Shown piece by piece: positions 31,566 to 40,090 of a DNA stretch of 52,776 nucleotides (position 1 is the stretch's first letter; each line of letters starts with the position of its first letter). Source of the DNA: Candidatus Woesebacteria bacterium RIFCSPHIGHO2_02_FULL_42_20 (GTDB lineage Bacteria > Patescibacteriota > Microgenomatia > UBA8517). The notes beneath the pieces were generated by a model, which was not told the DNA's origin, made no database searches, and was given only the letters and a program-made list of their open reading frames with translations. Both the position numbers and the translations under genes were made by a program. The DNA lies in contig MGGS01000001.1 of assembly GCA_001792535.1 (NCBI GenBank), positions 122,882 to 175,657 on the forward strand, read 5' to 3'.

Positions 31566-33137
31566 GTGTTATTATCACCTCACCAATTTTCGCTTATGCC
31601 TAAAGAAATAAGCAGGGATACGTTCTTAAAATATTTTTTACCAGGTTATGGTCCTTTTGTGGACACGCTTCGTGCACATTCTTTAAATCCTTCGGATTGG
31701 TCCAGAAAAACCAAACAAGGTTTAGTTCTTCAGGGTGCTGTAGCATCGGCATTTCTCCTTCCTTCGTGTGACACGAAACGGATACCTGAAACTTCTCTTT
31801 TATACAATCCCGCCGATACAGCCAACCACATTTTCCAAGACAACCAATTTATAGGTCCACCTAAACCTTGGTCTGACTCTCTTGGAGCAAGTGCATCCGA
31901 ATTGCCGGCCGACGTCGCTGAAGTATTACCAAGAATAGGAACACAGATACTAAATGGTAATAAAAAAACCGTTAGACTTCTTTTTAATATACAAGAGGCG
32001 AGAAGCGGCAATTTAACTAGCGGTGGAATAATTGCTAAAAATCTGGGACATGGTTTCATTCCAGATTATGGAATAAGACCCGACCAATACAACCAGTTGT
32101 TGCTGGAGTATCTTGATTCCTTTGATCCACAAACCAGAAGTTTAATTATGAGAATGCCTGACCCAACGGGTCTAATCCCTGAAGGCCAAATAATGCGAGT
32201 GGTCGAAGTTGCAGGTCAACCAAGAGTTATGCTGCTTCGACCTTTTAGTATTCCTTTAGAACAAGCTGCAAAAATAGATCCCATTTGGAGTAACCCTCCG
32301 CCTGAAGTCTGGGGTGAAGCGGCAGCAAGATTGGCAAAAGTTTACAATTTACGACGGATGGAAGATTTTCCCGTCAAACAGAATGCTGGTATAGCGTGGG
32401 ATAGGCAAACCTTATTGGAGAATTTCGGAGTAACGCCTACGGGAAAGCTCATCGTTCATGACGGAAACCTAGACTCTTTCGCGGATGTCAGAGATAGTCT
32501 CATGGGAAAAGTCAAAGATATTGCCAAATCTCGGACTGCGAAAGACATTGCCTGGCTAAGCGGCCACGACATCGGAGCAATAACCAAGGCCATGAATGCA
32601 ACTCTAACTTCTTTCAATTTGCTTGTAGTGACGCGAGTTTCTCGTGTAGTCGGGATAGCAAGACAAATTGAATACCCCGAGGGAGACGTTTTATCAGCGG
32701 CAAGCAGATTAACAATGCAGGAGACTTTGGGCTACGATGCGCTTCTTTGCCCAACAGTTACTCAGGGAAGTATGAAATACCCAATTAACAGGATTCCAAA
32801 CACTGACAAAGGCCACTTAACATTATTTAGTGATATAGAAGATGACGGTGGAAATTCCTTAATATGTAACCTCATTCACACACGTGTCGCAATAAATTCC
32901 GACAACTCCTTTTCGTTCCAGTTTGATAGAACAACCAAAGATACTAACGCTCCAATCTCTATAGTTACTACTCCAGACGGGCAAGTGTTCACTGTAAATA
33001 ATGAAGAGGATACAATCAATATTGCGCTACATCCTGGGGTAGAAGTCGGGGTCACCTTACAAAGCGGCCTTCACTATAGGACTACAACCAATAGTGAAGG
33101 TTTTCTGAATTTCTCACTCATGGGCATCATAAATTAA
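31566..33137 (+). CDS. Putative lipoprotein of unknown function (523 aa)
   Basis: The first 70 residues contain SRKTKQGLVLQGAVASAFLLPSCDT: a basic patch, a short hydrophobic run and LPSC (Cys68), which fits a lipobox, although the hydrophobic run is unusually far from the start. The rest is a large extracytoplasmic-looking domain, including GGIIAKNLGHGFIPDYGIRPDQY and AAARLAKVYNLRRMEDFPVKQNAG; the C-terminal ~120 residues look beta-rich. No family recognised. The GTG start is eight bases after TATTAT; the ATG at 31596 is the alternative. Confidence 0.7.
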   Translation: MLLSPHQFSLMPKEISRDTFLKYFLPGYGPFVDTLRAHSLNPSDWSRKTKQGLVLQGAVASAFLLPSCDTKRIPETSLLYNPADTANHIFQDNQFIGPPKPWSDSLGASASELPADVAEVLPRIGTQILNGNKKTVRLLFNIQEARSGNLTSGGIIAKNLGHGFIPDYGIRPDQYNQLLLEYLDSFDPQTRSLIMRMPDPTGLIPEGQIMRVVEVAGQPRVMLLRPFSIPLEQAAKIDPIWSNPPPEVWGEAAARLAKVYNLRRMEDFPVKQNAGIAWDRQTLLENFGVTPTGKLIVHDGNLDSFADVRDSLMGKVKDIAKSRTAKDIAWLSGHDIGAITKAMNATLTSFNLLVVTRVSRVVGIARQIEYPEGDVLSAASRLTMQETLGYDALLCPTVTQGSMKYPINRIPNTDKGHLTLFSDIEDDGGNSLICNLIHTRVAINSDNSFSFQFDRTTKDTNAPISIVTTPDGQVFTVNNEEDTINIALHPGVEVGVTLQSGLHYRTTTNSEGFLNFSLMGIIN

Positions 33138-33143
33138 ACTCGC

Positions 33144-33173
33144 TTGCATAAAAGAGCCTAGGTAGGCTAAAAT
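33144..33173 (+). promoter_or_regulatory. Promoter of rpmF, leaderless
   Basis: TTGCAT (33144-33149), 18-base spacer, TAAAAT (33168-33173), six bases before the ATG at 33180. Confidence 0.55.
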
Positions 33174-33179
33174 ATAAGC

Positions 33180-33341
33180 ATGACGCCGTTACCTAAAAAG
33201 AAACATACCAGGGGCCGGAGCAACAGACGCCGGAGTGCCAACTTCGGCACCAATTTACCCAACATGAGTAAATGCACCAAATGCGGCAAGCTTCGCTTTC
33301 CCCACATCGCGTGCCCAAACTGCGGCTATTACAAAAACTAA
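33180..33341 (+). CDS. rpmF: 50S ribosomal protein L32
   Basis: 53 residues: MTPLPKKKHTRGRSNRRRSA followed by the zinc ribbon CTKCGKLRFPHIACPNCGYY (Cys32, Cys35, Cys45, Cys48). The sequence is the canonical Zn-binding L32. It precedes nusB and rnc; L32 is often next to rnc, plsX or yceD in bacteria. There is no Shine-Dalgarno; the promoter is right before the ATG. Confidence 0.95.
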   Translation: MTPLPKKKHTRGRSNRRRSANFGTNLPNMSKCTKCGKLRFPHIACPNCGYYKN

Positions 33342-33390
33342 CCTCATTTGACTATTCACTTAAAAGTTATCCTCTTGTAATCTTAGAAAT

Positions 33391-33753
33391 ATGAAGTCCG
33401 CTCAAGACCCACGTCACCAGCAAAGACGCAAGTTTGTGAAGGAACTGTTCGCAAACTCTTTCACTAAGCAAGCAATGTCGGCAACTGTCAGGAACATTTT
33501 TAACAATAAAGACAGCATCGACAAACAGATCATGGCAGCCGCTCCCGCATGGCCTTTGGAAAAACTAAACAAAATTGACTTAGCAATACTAAGGCTAGCG
33601 GTTTACGAAATTGGCAAAGAAGTAGCCCCAAGTAAGGTCGTTATCGACGAAGCAGTCGAACTCGCCAAGGAATACGGCGGCGAATCTTCTCCTTCGTTTA
33701 TTAATGGAGTACTAGGTACAATACTAAAATCCCAAGATGCAGAGGAATTTTAA
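33391..33753 (+). CDS. nusB: Transcription antitermination factor NusB
   Basis: 120 residues. The all-helical NusB fold is recognisable from RRKFVKELFANSF, IDKQIMAAAPAWPLEKLNKIDLAILRLAVYEI (about 48-79) and KVVIDEAVELAKEYGGESSPSFINGVLGTI near the C-terminus. It acts with NusE in rRNA antitermination. TAATCT ends seven bases before the ATG, suggesting its own leaderless promoter. rnc starts directly after the TAA. Confidence 0.93.
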   Translation: MKSAQDPRHQQRRKFVKELFANSFTKQAMSATVRNIFNNKDSIDKQIMAAAPAWPLEKLNKIDLAILRLAVYEIGKEVAPSKVVIDEAVELAKEYGGESSPSFINGVLGTILKSQDAEEF

Positions 33754-34428
33754 ATGAACTTGGAGAAAATTAAAAAAAGCTTTAAAAACAGAAAGCTGTT
33801 TGACACCGCCATGACCCACCGATCCTGGCTGAACGAGAACGGAAAGGGCCAAGAAAGTAATGAGCGGCTCGAATTTCTAGGGGATGCCGTGCTTGAATTT
33901 GTCGTATCTTCGTTTCTGTATAAACTGCTGCCCAATAAAGAGGAAGGGTTTTTGACAGCGATTCGCGCCAACATTGTAAATACCGAAAATCTTTCTTTGG
34001 TTGCCAACAAACTTGATCTCGGGCAAGAGCTTTTTTTATCAAAAGGTGAGGAGGCAGGAGGAGGCAGAAACAACACATCGCTGCTGGCTAACACCGTGGA
34101 AGCTTTGATTGGATCAATCTACATCGATCGGGGACCAGCCGCAGCTAAAAAATTTATCGAAGGGCTGCTGCTGTCGGATATAGACGAAAAATTGAACCAA
34201 CCCTTGAAGGACCCTAAAAGTACCTTGCAAGAAATTGTTCAGGCAAAGGGTCTATCCGCACCAAACTATATGGTAGTCAGCGAGTCCGGCCCGGATCACT
34301 CCAAAAACTTTAAAGTGTCTGTTGTCATCGGCAATGTCGAGACGGCTGTAGGTGTAGGCAAAAGCAAATCCGAGGCTCAACAAAGGGCAGCCGCGGCCGC
34401 GCTTGTAAAATTTAGAGACAAAGGCTAA
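33754..34428 (+). CDS. rnc: Ribonuclease III
   Basis: 224 residues. The catalytic signature NERLEFLGDAVLEFVVS (about 36-52) has the Glu and Asp metal ligands, and TVEALIGSIYIDRG gives the second acidic pair. The C-terminal double-stranded RNA-binding domain (DPKSTLQEIVQAKGLSAPNYMVVSESGPDH to the end) is complete. It matures rRNA and cleaves structured RNA. It starts directly at the nusB stop. Confidence 0.96.
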   Translation: MNLEKIKKSFKNRKLFDTAMTHRSWLNENGKGQESNERLEFLGDAVLEFVVSSFLYKLLPNKEEGFLTAIRANIVNTENLSLVANKLDLGQELFLSKGEEAGGGRNNTSLLANTVEALIGSIYIDRGPAAAKKFIEGLLLSDIDEKLNQPLKDPKSTLQEIVQAKGLSAPNYMVVSESGPDHSKNFKVSVVIGNVETAVGVGKSKSEAQQRAAAAALVKFRDKG

Positions 34429-34443
34429 ACTACGGATACTAGC

Positions 34444-34671
34444 ATGCTAAAAGTAAGATTAGCGCGAGGTGGCAAAACAAACGACCCGGTTTATCGTGTG
34501 GTTGTTTCCGAAGATTCAAAGCGCCCCACGGGAGAAGTTCTTGAAGTATTGGGGTTTTGGCACCCCAAGCCGGGATTAAAAACCGTCAACAAAAAGGCCA
34601 TTGAGGCTTGGCACAAAAAAGGCGCACAAATATCAAAGCCCGTTAAAAAACTCATGGAGGAGACATCTTGA
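34444..34671 (+). CDS. rpsP: 30S ribosomal protein S16
   Basis: 75 residues: MLKVRLARGGKTNDPVYRVVVSEDSKRPTGEVLEVLGFWHP is the S16 core. The gene follows rnc after 15 bases and overlaps the TTG start of khpA by four. Confidence 0.95.
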   Translation: MLKVRLARGGKTNDPVYRVVVSEDSKRPTGEVLEVLGFWHPKPGLKTVNKKAIEAWHKKGAQISKPVKKLMEETS

Positions 34672-34898
34672 AAGAATTGCTTTCGTTTATTGTCAAAAAT
34701 ATTACGGCAAGTGACGCTTTTACGATTGACGAAAATGTCGACGGCTCTAAACACATTTACATCATCAGAGTCAAACCGGAACTTTTTGGAATTGTTATAG
34801 GCAAAGAAGGCCGAACTATTAAATCTATTAGAAATTTAGCCAAGGTGCGAGCCGTGGTTGAAAATAAGTCGATAAGCGTCGAAGTGGACAATCTCTAA
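34668..34898 (+). CDS. khpA: KH-domain RNA-binding protein KhpA
   Basis: 76 residues with the KH motif FGIVIGKEGRTIKSIRNLAKVRA (GKEG is the GxxG loop). Its TTG start overlaps the rpsP stop (TTGA). This pairing rpsP-khpA is common. KhpA usually works with KhpB in RNA regulation of cell division. Its 3' end overlaps the convergent pilO-like gene by four bases. Confidence 0.92.
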   Translation: MKELLSFIVKNITASDAFTIDENVDGSKHIYIIRVKPELFGIVIGKEGRTIKSIRNLAKVRAVVENKSISVEVDNL

Positions 34899-35629
34899 AA
34901 TGTAAAAGGATCTGCTCTATCCACTGCAGATTGAGGACCCAGCTCTTGAGGGATACCCGGCACTTCAAGATTAGAAACATCATTAATCACTTGCTCCTCG
35001 CTACTGGTTAGGGCATTTATCGGTTGGTTCAAAGCCGGTATAGTCTCGGGATAAGGAGAATAGTAACTGGTAAGGTTAACCGTCATGTCGATTAATTTAG
35101 AGTTTAGGTTGTTACCGCCTCCAAACTCAATATTATCCGTCTTAATAAGAGGCGCCACATTTGACAACGAGTCGATAAAATTTAGTATAGATCCCAGATA
35201 ACCTTCTACAGACAGCGACGTGGTACTTTGGGCTAGTTCAGACTGAACTTTCGGCTCCGAAACAGTTATTTCTTGAATAATCACCAGATTATCTGCTGCT
35301 TTTTTTTTGGCTTGAGAAACCACGTATATACTACTACTTCTGGGGGGAAGCGCCAAAGTAAGCTTTTTATCCACAAGAAATGTGTCTTGATCACTCTTTC
35401 TTTGTAAAACTTCTACTTTCTGGCCCAAGGTATTATTTTCTTTGCCTGCAGCCTCCAGGTTTTTTCTTACTTCGCCGAGCCTGACCCACAGCGTGTTACC
35501 TGCAATACCAGCAAAAAGCAAAACACCGAGGAGCGTCAGTAACGGGAAAAGCACTATTTTCAACTCGTTCATAGAAGGAGTTCCGCCAAAAGCTTCAGGA
35601 GACTTTAAACTGGGAAACTGTTTTTTCAT
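34895..35629 (-). CDS. PilO-like type IV pilus alignment protein
   Basis: 244 residues. A cytoplasmic N-terminus is followed by one membrane helix (about 24-47), a coiled coil (about 50-80, LGEVRKNLEAAGKENNTLGQKVEVLQRK), then an alpha/beta extracytoplasmic domain. This layout and its place directly after pilN and pilM identify a PilO analogue, though sequence similarity is weak. The C-terminus carries an extra linker (SEEQVINDVSNLEVPGIP...). It starts four bases after pilN. Confidence 0.75.
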   Translation of the reverse strand: MKKQFPSLKSPEAFGGTPSMNELKIVLFPLLTLLGVLLFAGIAGNTLWVRLGEVRKNLEAAGKENNTLGQKVEVLQRKSDQDTFLVDKKLTLALPPRSSSIYVVSQAKKKAADNLVIIQEITVSEPKVQSELAQSTTSLSVEGYLGSILNFIDSLSNVAPLIKTDNIEFGGGNNLNSKLIDMTVNLTSYYSPYPETIPALNQPINALTSSEEQVINDVSNLEVPGIPQELGPQSAVDRADPFTF

Positions 35630-35633
35630 AAAC

Positions 35634-36161
35634 TTACACCAGTTCTAACTCAATTTTGTAATTCCCTGCTCCGCTTAATTCCAACGTATCAAGATTAATA
35701 AAGTCCCAGTCGTCTCCGGAAATCAAACCTTTGAGGAAACTTGACAACCCAGACAGCGAATCAAACTTTAAAAGAATTTTTGATTTAGTTGAATTAACTT
35801 CCAAAGCGTCTGGCTGTGACTTACTTGGCAAAGTATCTAGCATTCTTTGAACCTTGTCGAGTTTTTCTTCAAAGCTAACATCATTCAAAATAGTTTTTAC
35901 CTTAGCAACCCTGTCCCGGACCAAGACCAAGTTTTGCTCGGCTTCCTGAAGAGACTTGATGTTTGATTTGTAAGTGTTATTTTGATCGTTAATTTTTGTG
36001 AGATCGCCGCTGGTTATGAATAAATAGCCGACACCCAAAGAGCCGAAGACCAAGAAAAAAATAAAACATACAACTGCCATGCGGGTGAGCCGCCTGCCCA
36101 TTTTTGCGATTGTCGTATTTAAACTTCCGGCTTGTGGTAAAAGATTAATATTTACGCTCAT
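35634..36161 (-). CDS. pilN: Type IV pilus assembly protein PilN
   Basis: 175 residues starting MSVNINLLPQAGSLNTT, the PilN N-terminal INLLP motif that binds PilM in the cytoplasm. A membrane helix (about 30-53) and a coiled coil follow, then a periplasmic-type domain. It follows pilM after two bases. Confidence 0.88.
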   Translation of the reverse strand: MSVNINLLPQAGSLNTTIAKMGRRLTRMAVVCFIFFLVFGSLGVGYLFITSGDLTKINDQNNTYKSNIKSLQEAEQNLVLVRDRVAKVKTILNDVSFEEKLDKVQRMLDTLPSKSQPDALEVNSTKSKILLKFDSLSGLSSFLKGLISGDDWDFINLDTLELSGAGNYKIELELV

Positions 36162-36163
36162 TT

Positions 36164-37180
36164 TTATTCTCCACGAAGTGCCAGGCCAACAGCAACAGCA
36201 TATAAAGGATAATAGCCTTGCAAACTTGCAGCCACTTTCAGATCCATTTCAATTTTAGAAAAAGGATTGCCGATAATCACTTCCATTCCTAAAAATTTGC
36301 TTAAAGTCGGCACAATGTCTGGCATGCCACTTGCACCCCCCGTCAATATCAAAGACGTTGGCGACTCACCCTTCTCCTCGGACTGATAAAAATGAATGGC
36401 CTTTTTAATTTCTTCGGCTACAATTTTTACAATAGGGTCAAGTGCCGCCTTTACTTTTCCCTCTAACTGCTCCTTGGAAAGACCGTACGTCCTTTTATAC
36501 TGTTCTGCTTGAACTGCATTTATACCAAGCGACTGGGCCACAGCCCTAGTAAAGGCGTCGCCGGCGGTTGGAATCGATCTTGAAAAAATAAGCATGCCGT
36601 TTTTTGAAATTGCAAGATCAGTTCCTTTAGCCCCGATATCGGCAATTATCACAGTTTGGTCAATCGGCGCCAGACTTCTAATCATTGCCAAAAGCTCTGT
36701 TTCCACTCCCACGCAATTCAGGCCTGCCAAGCTCACTACCCTTACATACTTTTCCACCAAGTTTTTTTGCGCGGCAACCAAAAGAACTAAAACGTCCGGC
36801 GGATTCATATTGTCCCGTTTTTCAAGCACCTGATGCTGCATCACAGCTTCGCTTAAAGGAATTGGGATATATTGCTCGGCTTCCCATTTGACAGCGGAAG
36901 ATATCTCTTGGTCGGTTAGCTGGGGAAAGCTCACGGTTCTCGTAAAGACTTGGGACTCAGGAAGCGAGATCGAAACCTTTTTGTCATAAATCTTGGCTTC
37001 CTTAAAGAGTTTCTTAAGTGCCTCAACTATAGGAACATAATCTTTTTCGTCGTTTAACCTCTCTGGCTCAAGACCAGTATAGCCGATTGCCCCCGACGCT
37101 TTTAATCTGAATTTAGCAGCAGACTTGGCAAGCTCGACAATTTTTATCGTTTTAGTCCCTATATCTATACCCACACTCAT
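36164..37180 (-). CDS. pilM: Type IV pilus actin-like ATPase PilM
   Basis: 338 residues of the actin/FtsA-like fold: SVGIDIGTKTIKIVEL (phosphate 1), VIIADIGAKGTDLAI (phosphate 2) and SLILTGGASGMPDIVPTLSKFLG (adenosine motif). PQLTDQEISSAVKWEAEQYIPIPLSEAV is the typical PilM 1C subdomain. It forms the cytoplasmic ring that recruits PilN. The start overlaps the previous stop by four bases. Confidence 0.95.
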   Translation of the reverse strand: MSVGIDIGTKTIKIVELAKSAAKFRLKASGAIGYTGLEPERLNDEKDYVPIVEALKKLFKEAKIYDKKVSISLPESQVFTRTVSFPQLTDQEISSAVKWEAEQYIPIPLSEAVMQHQVLEKRDNMNPPDVLVLLVAAQKNLVEKYVRVVSLAGLNCVGVETELLAMIRSLAPIDQTVIIADIGAKGTDLAISKNGMLIFSRSIPTAGDAFTRAVAQSLGINAVQAEQYKRTYGLSKEQLEGKVKAALDPIVKIVAEEIKKAIHFYQSEEKGESPTSLILTGGASGMPDIVPTLSKFLGMEVIIGNPFSKIEMDLKVAASLQGYYPLYAVAVGLALRGE

Positions 37181-38121
37181 TGAGATATACCTCCTGTCGC
37201 ACTAAAAAGCGAATAATCAAATATTGGAGGTAAGTCGGGGTAGAGTGCTGTAATCTCCACTCTTCGCTGGGCGTCACCCAATTTACCGCTGGACTCAATG
37301 ACGCGGGCTTGTGAAGGGAAAAAACTTCCCGCCCCGGAATTACTAAGTATCACCCCAAAAGGCACAGCTTCGCTTCCGTTATAGAAAAATCTGATTCTTG
37401 CAAAAAGCAGGCCCATCCTGTTTTGGATAACCGCATTAGGAATGCCAAAATAATCCAAGCCCGAATTGTTGAAGTTTATATTAAATGTCCTTCTTGAGTA
37501 ATCAACTCCCTCTCCAGCCACATTATTACATCCGCCTGGGTCATTAGGCCTAAAATTATTTGTAGCCCGGGTAGCTGCATTTGGATCCACGTTGTACCTG
37601 GCAACTTCGACGTCGCTGAAATCCAAGTCATAATCAGGATCGTAGTAGACACTGATTTCTACAGCAGGGTAAAGCGGAGCACCGTCCTCTCCCCAACAAA
37701 GCCTCATTCGCGCGTTTGCAGGCGTGCCGCTGTAACAAGTGGTTCCTGCTCCACAAGAGATGTTGCCGTTGTCATCGTGGTCAACGAACCAGACAGTTGC
37801 TGCCTCTGCCTCAACCAGCTTTTCAGGATAATTCATCTCTCTCTGGTTTTCATACTTAGGTGAAATACTGCCGGTTACTTCGACATTGTTAAGTGTAAAG
37901 TCGCTAAATGTATACGAATAGCTTGTCAAATGACGTTCAATACCGGCTTCGGCCGCACTAAACGCTCGCAGTGAATCCCCCTCTACTGTAGTAATTTTGA
38001 CATCCGTTATTGTGCGCGAAATCACCGATAATACTAAAGTAAGCACCACAGCCAAGGTCAACACAACCAGTAACACAGCTTGACCGCTTAACAGATCTTT
38101 TTTTATCATTAGTATATCCAT
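37177..38121 (-). CDS. PilX-like pilus-associated protein
   Basis: 314 residues. The N-terminus SGQAVLLVVLTLAVVLTLVLSVISRTITDVKITTVEGDSLRAFSAAEAGIE resembles PilX/type II secretion K-like proteins: a hydrophobic helix followed by a conserved RAFSAAEAGIE. There is no prepilin cleavage motif. The rest is an exported domain with a few Cys (CGAGTTCYSG, GGCNNVAG). It probably joins the minor pilins at the tip. An in-frame ATG at 38109 is an alternative start. Confidence 0.72.
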   Translation of the reverse strand: MDILMIKKDLLSGQAVLLVVLTLAVVLTLVLSVISRTITDVKITTVEGDSLRAFSAAEAGIERHLTSYSYTFSDFTLNNVEVTGSISPKYENQREMNYPEKLVEAEAATVWFVDHDDNGNISCGAGTTCYSGTPANARMRLCWGEDGAPLYPAVEISVYYDPDYDLDFSDVEVARYNVDPNAATRATNNFRPNDPGGCNNVAGEGVDYSRRTFNINFNNSGLDYFGIPNAVIQNRMGLLFARIRFFYNGSEAVPFGVILSNSGAGSFFPSQARVIESSGKLGDAQRRVEITALYPDLPPIFDYSLFSATGGISQ

Positions 38122-38134
38122 TCTAACAACGATG

Positions 38135-38635
38135 CTATCGATTACGCAATACTATTGTTGTAGACACGTCAACCTGTGCGCTTTCCACGCCAGTGACATT
38201 TTGCTCATTGGCACTAAGCGAAATTGTCAATGTTCTGGGGTCAGCAAGATCATCGCAAGTAAACGAGCACGCCGTTAAGTCAACAGTATTCGTGTCGAGC
38301 AGACCCCCTGAATAAGCGTTCGTTGTAATATTATCATCAGAGCCTGCAATATCACATAGGTAGTAGACGGCGCCTACGGCCCAGCTATCAGCTTCGTCGT
38401 AAAAATCAATTTGATCAGGATTACCTAAGCAACCAACATCGGTTGCCATCCGCAACCTTCGCTCCATAACTCCCAAAGCATACTCTAAATTCCCCCTAAG
38501 TTTACCTGTCGCCTCAGCTTTACGAGTCCCCTTTACTGAAAGTAAAATCGATTGAGTAGCAATTGCCGCCAATGCCGCAAAAACCCCAATTACAACCAAC
38601 ATTTCCATTAATGTAAAACCTTTATTTTTAGACAT
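38135..38635 (-). CDS. Minor pilin, PilW/GspJ-like
   Basis: 166 residues with the prepilin leader MSKNKG and cleavage motif G/FTLMEMLV (Glu+5). The hydrophobic helix is about 7-30. The exported domain has several Cys. LRGNLEYALGVMERRLRMATD is a PilW-like region. It sits in a block of prepilins. Confidence 0.88.
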   Translation of the reverse strand: MSKNKGFTLMEMLVVIGVFAALAAIATQSILLSVKGTRKAEATGKLRGNLEYALGVMERRLRMATDVGCLGNPDQIDFYDEADSWAVGAVYYLCDIAGSDDNITTNAYSGGLLDTNTVDLTACSFTCDDLADPRTLTISLSANEQNVTGVESAQVDVSTTIVLRNR

Positions 38636-38638
38636 CTT

Positions 38639-39109
38639 TTAAGGATAGCTAAAACCCCAGTCACAGGTATTCCCTCCGCCCCCACCGCAATTTGCATTTA
38701 CAGGACAAGTGGAAACTGCTGGATTCTCTTCCAAATTGGCACACAATACGTATTCGTAGGGTGAATTTTGTGAATAATAATATCTTCTGCCGGGGTCCAA
38801 GTCATCAGGAACACTTCTTATATAAAAGTTGCTAGTGGAACAACCAGGTGGTGTGTCGTCACCAATCAAATTAGTACCAAACAATACTAAAATATCACCC
38901 GCCTGAAAAGGCCTAGGAAAATCGCTGCAATCGGTCCTGTAAATTTCCAAACCCTGCTTAATTCTTTCAAGATCAGATTTTCTCTGAGCATCGCGGGTTT
39001 GCACTCTCGCATTCCGCAGCGCAAAAATGGACAATGTTGAAAGAATAGCAATGATCAACATTACCACCATTATCTCAACCAATGTAAAGCCATTTTTGTT
39101 CATTGCCAT
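38639..39109 (-). CDS. Type IV pilin-like protein (PilE/GspG-like)
   Basis: 156 residues. NKNG/FTLVEIMVVMLIIAILSTLSIFAL is the prepilin helix. NARVQTRDAQRKSDLERIKQGLEIYRTDCSDFP is the pattern seen in several pilins of this locus. The C-terminus is Cys- and Gly-rich (ANCGGGGGNTCDWG). Confidence 0.9.
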   Translation of the reverse strand: MAMNKNGFTLVEIMVVMLIIAILSTLSIFALRNARVQTRDAQRKSDLERIKQGLEIYRTDCSDFPRPFQAGDILVLFGTNLIGDDTPPGCSTSNFYIRSVPDDLDPGRRYYYSQNSPYEYVLCANLEENPAVSTCPVNANCGGGGGNTCDWGFSYP

Positions 39110-39564
39110 TTCGTAAAACTGGTGTCGCTTCGGACTTCATGATAATCTTCCTGGCCAAGTTCATTTTCCCACCAGTAAACCCAAACAGTCACGTCAATAC
39201 GCTCGGGACTTGGCAGGTCCATTTGTATTTCTCTTTTATAGAATGTTCCGGGGATATTTACCCAATAACCTGGATCATTGCAAACACCTGCCACGGAGCT
39301 CGTCCAGCTTAGGTCCGGCAAACACCACAACCCCCAATTGGGGGCAGCAATTTTGCTTGTCAGACCAGACCAGCTGTTATCGCGCTCATTTCTTAGCCAC
39401 TCAAGCAGTTCCTGCGCATGTTTGGTTGCCAGCGACTCGTCTCTCGCGAATCTTGAGTTTCTGATTGACCTTGTAGATAACGTTACTACCCCCACCATAA
39501 TCAAAGCAATCACCCCTACTGCAACCACTACCTCGAATAAAGATTGCCCTTTATGACTTTTCAT
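39100..39564 (-). CDS. Minor pilin, PilV/GspI-like
   Basis: 154 residues with KG/QSLFEVVVAVGVIALIMVGV as a slightly divergent prepilin motif (Gln at +1, Phe at +4, Glu at +5). EWLRNERDNSWSGL is typical of the PilV-like type. Its stop overlaps the downstream pilin start by ten bases. Confidence 0.85.
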   Translation of the reverse strand: MKSHKGQSLFEVVVAVGVIALIMVGVVTLSTRSIRNSRFARDESLATKHAQELLEWLRNERDNSWSGLTSKIAAPNWGLWCLPDLSWTSSVAGVCNDPGYWVNIPGTFYKREIQMDLPSPERIDVTVWVYWWENELGQEDYHEVRSDTSFTKWQ

Positions 39565-40073
39565 CTAATATTTCCGGATTCATCAATATCAATGTTTATT
39601 AGCTGGCCGGTAACTGCGTCTTGAACACTAACCGTAACACCTGTGCCATGTGGCGTGTAATAGGCATTTGACCTAAATTCTATTGTGACAAAGTTTTGTA
39701 AACAAATACCGGTCGGTAAATTTGCAGTTTTAATATCTGCATAGCCCCCGCCCGAGCAATCGGCACGAATAAGATAACTGTTACGGAAACTTCCTGTGCA
39801 GCCGTTGGCGGCAACTCCTGTTCTTAAAAACTCAACCGCCTCGAGTGGAAAAGCATTACAACCTATCGTGTCAGGTTTCTTACCGGACAAAGCCCATTCA
39901 CGGGCGAGGTTTAAGTCGGCTCTTACTTGTCTGACGCCGGATTCCAACAGCTGTCTTCTAGAAAAACTCCTGTAACTGGCACTGCCTACCAAAAAAATTA
40001 ACCCGAAAATGGCAACCACAATCAATACCTCAACCAAACTGAAACCGAATTTGCGGGAAGCGGGCAGACGCAT
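39561..40073 (-). CDS. Minor pilin, FimT/GspH-like
   Basis: 170 residues. SRKFG/FSLVEVLIVVAIFGLIFLVG is the prepilin motif, followed by GVRQVRADLNLAREWALSGKKPDTIGC, characteristic of FimT/GspH pseudopilins. It overlaps the next gene by four bases. Confidence 0.87.
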   Translation of the reverse strand: MRLPASRKFGFSLVEVLIVVAIFGLIFLVGSASYRSFSRRQLLESGVRQVRADLNLAREWALSGKKPDTIGCNAFPLEAVEFLRTGVAANGCTGSFRNSYLIRADCSGGGYADIKTANLPTGICLQNFVTIEFRSNAYYTPHGTGVTVSVQDAVTGQLINIDIDESGNIR

Positions 40074-40090
40074 ATATCAAATATATCACA

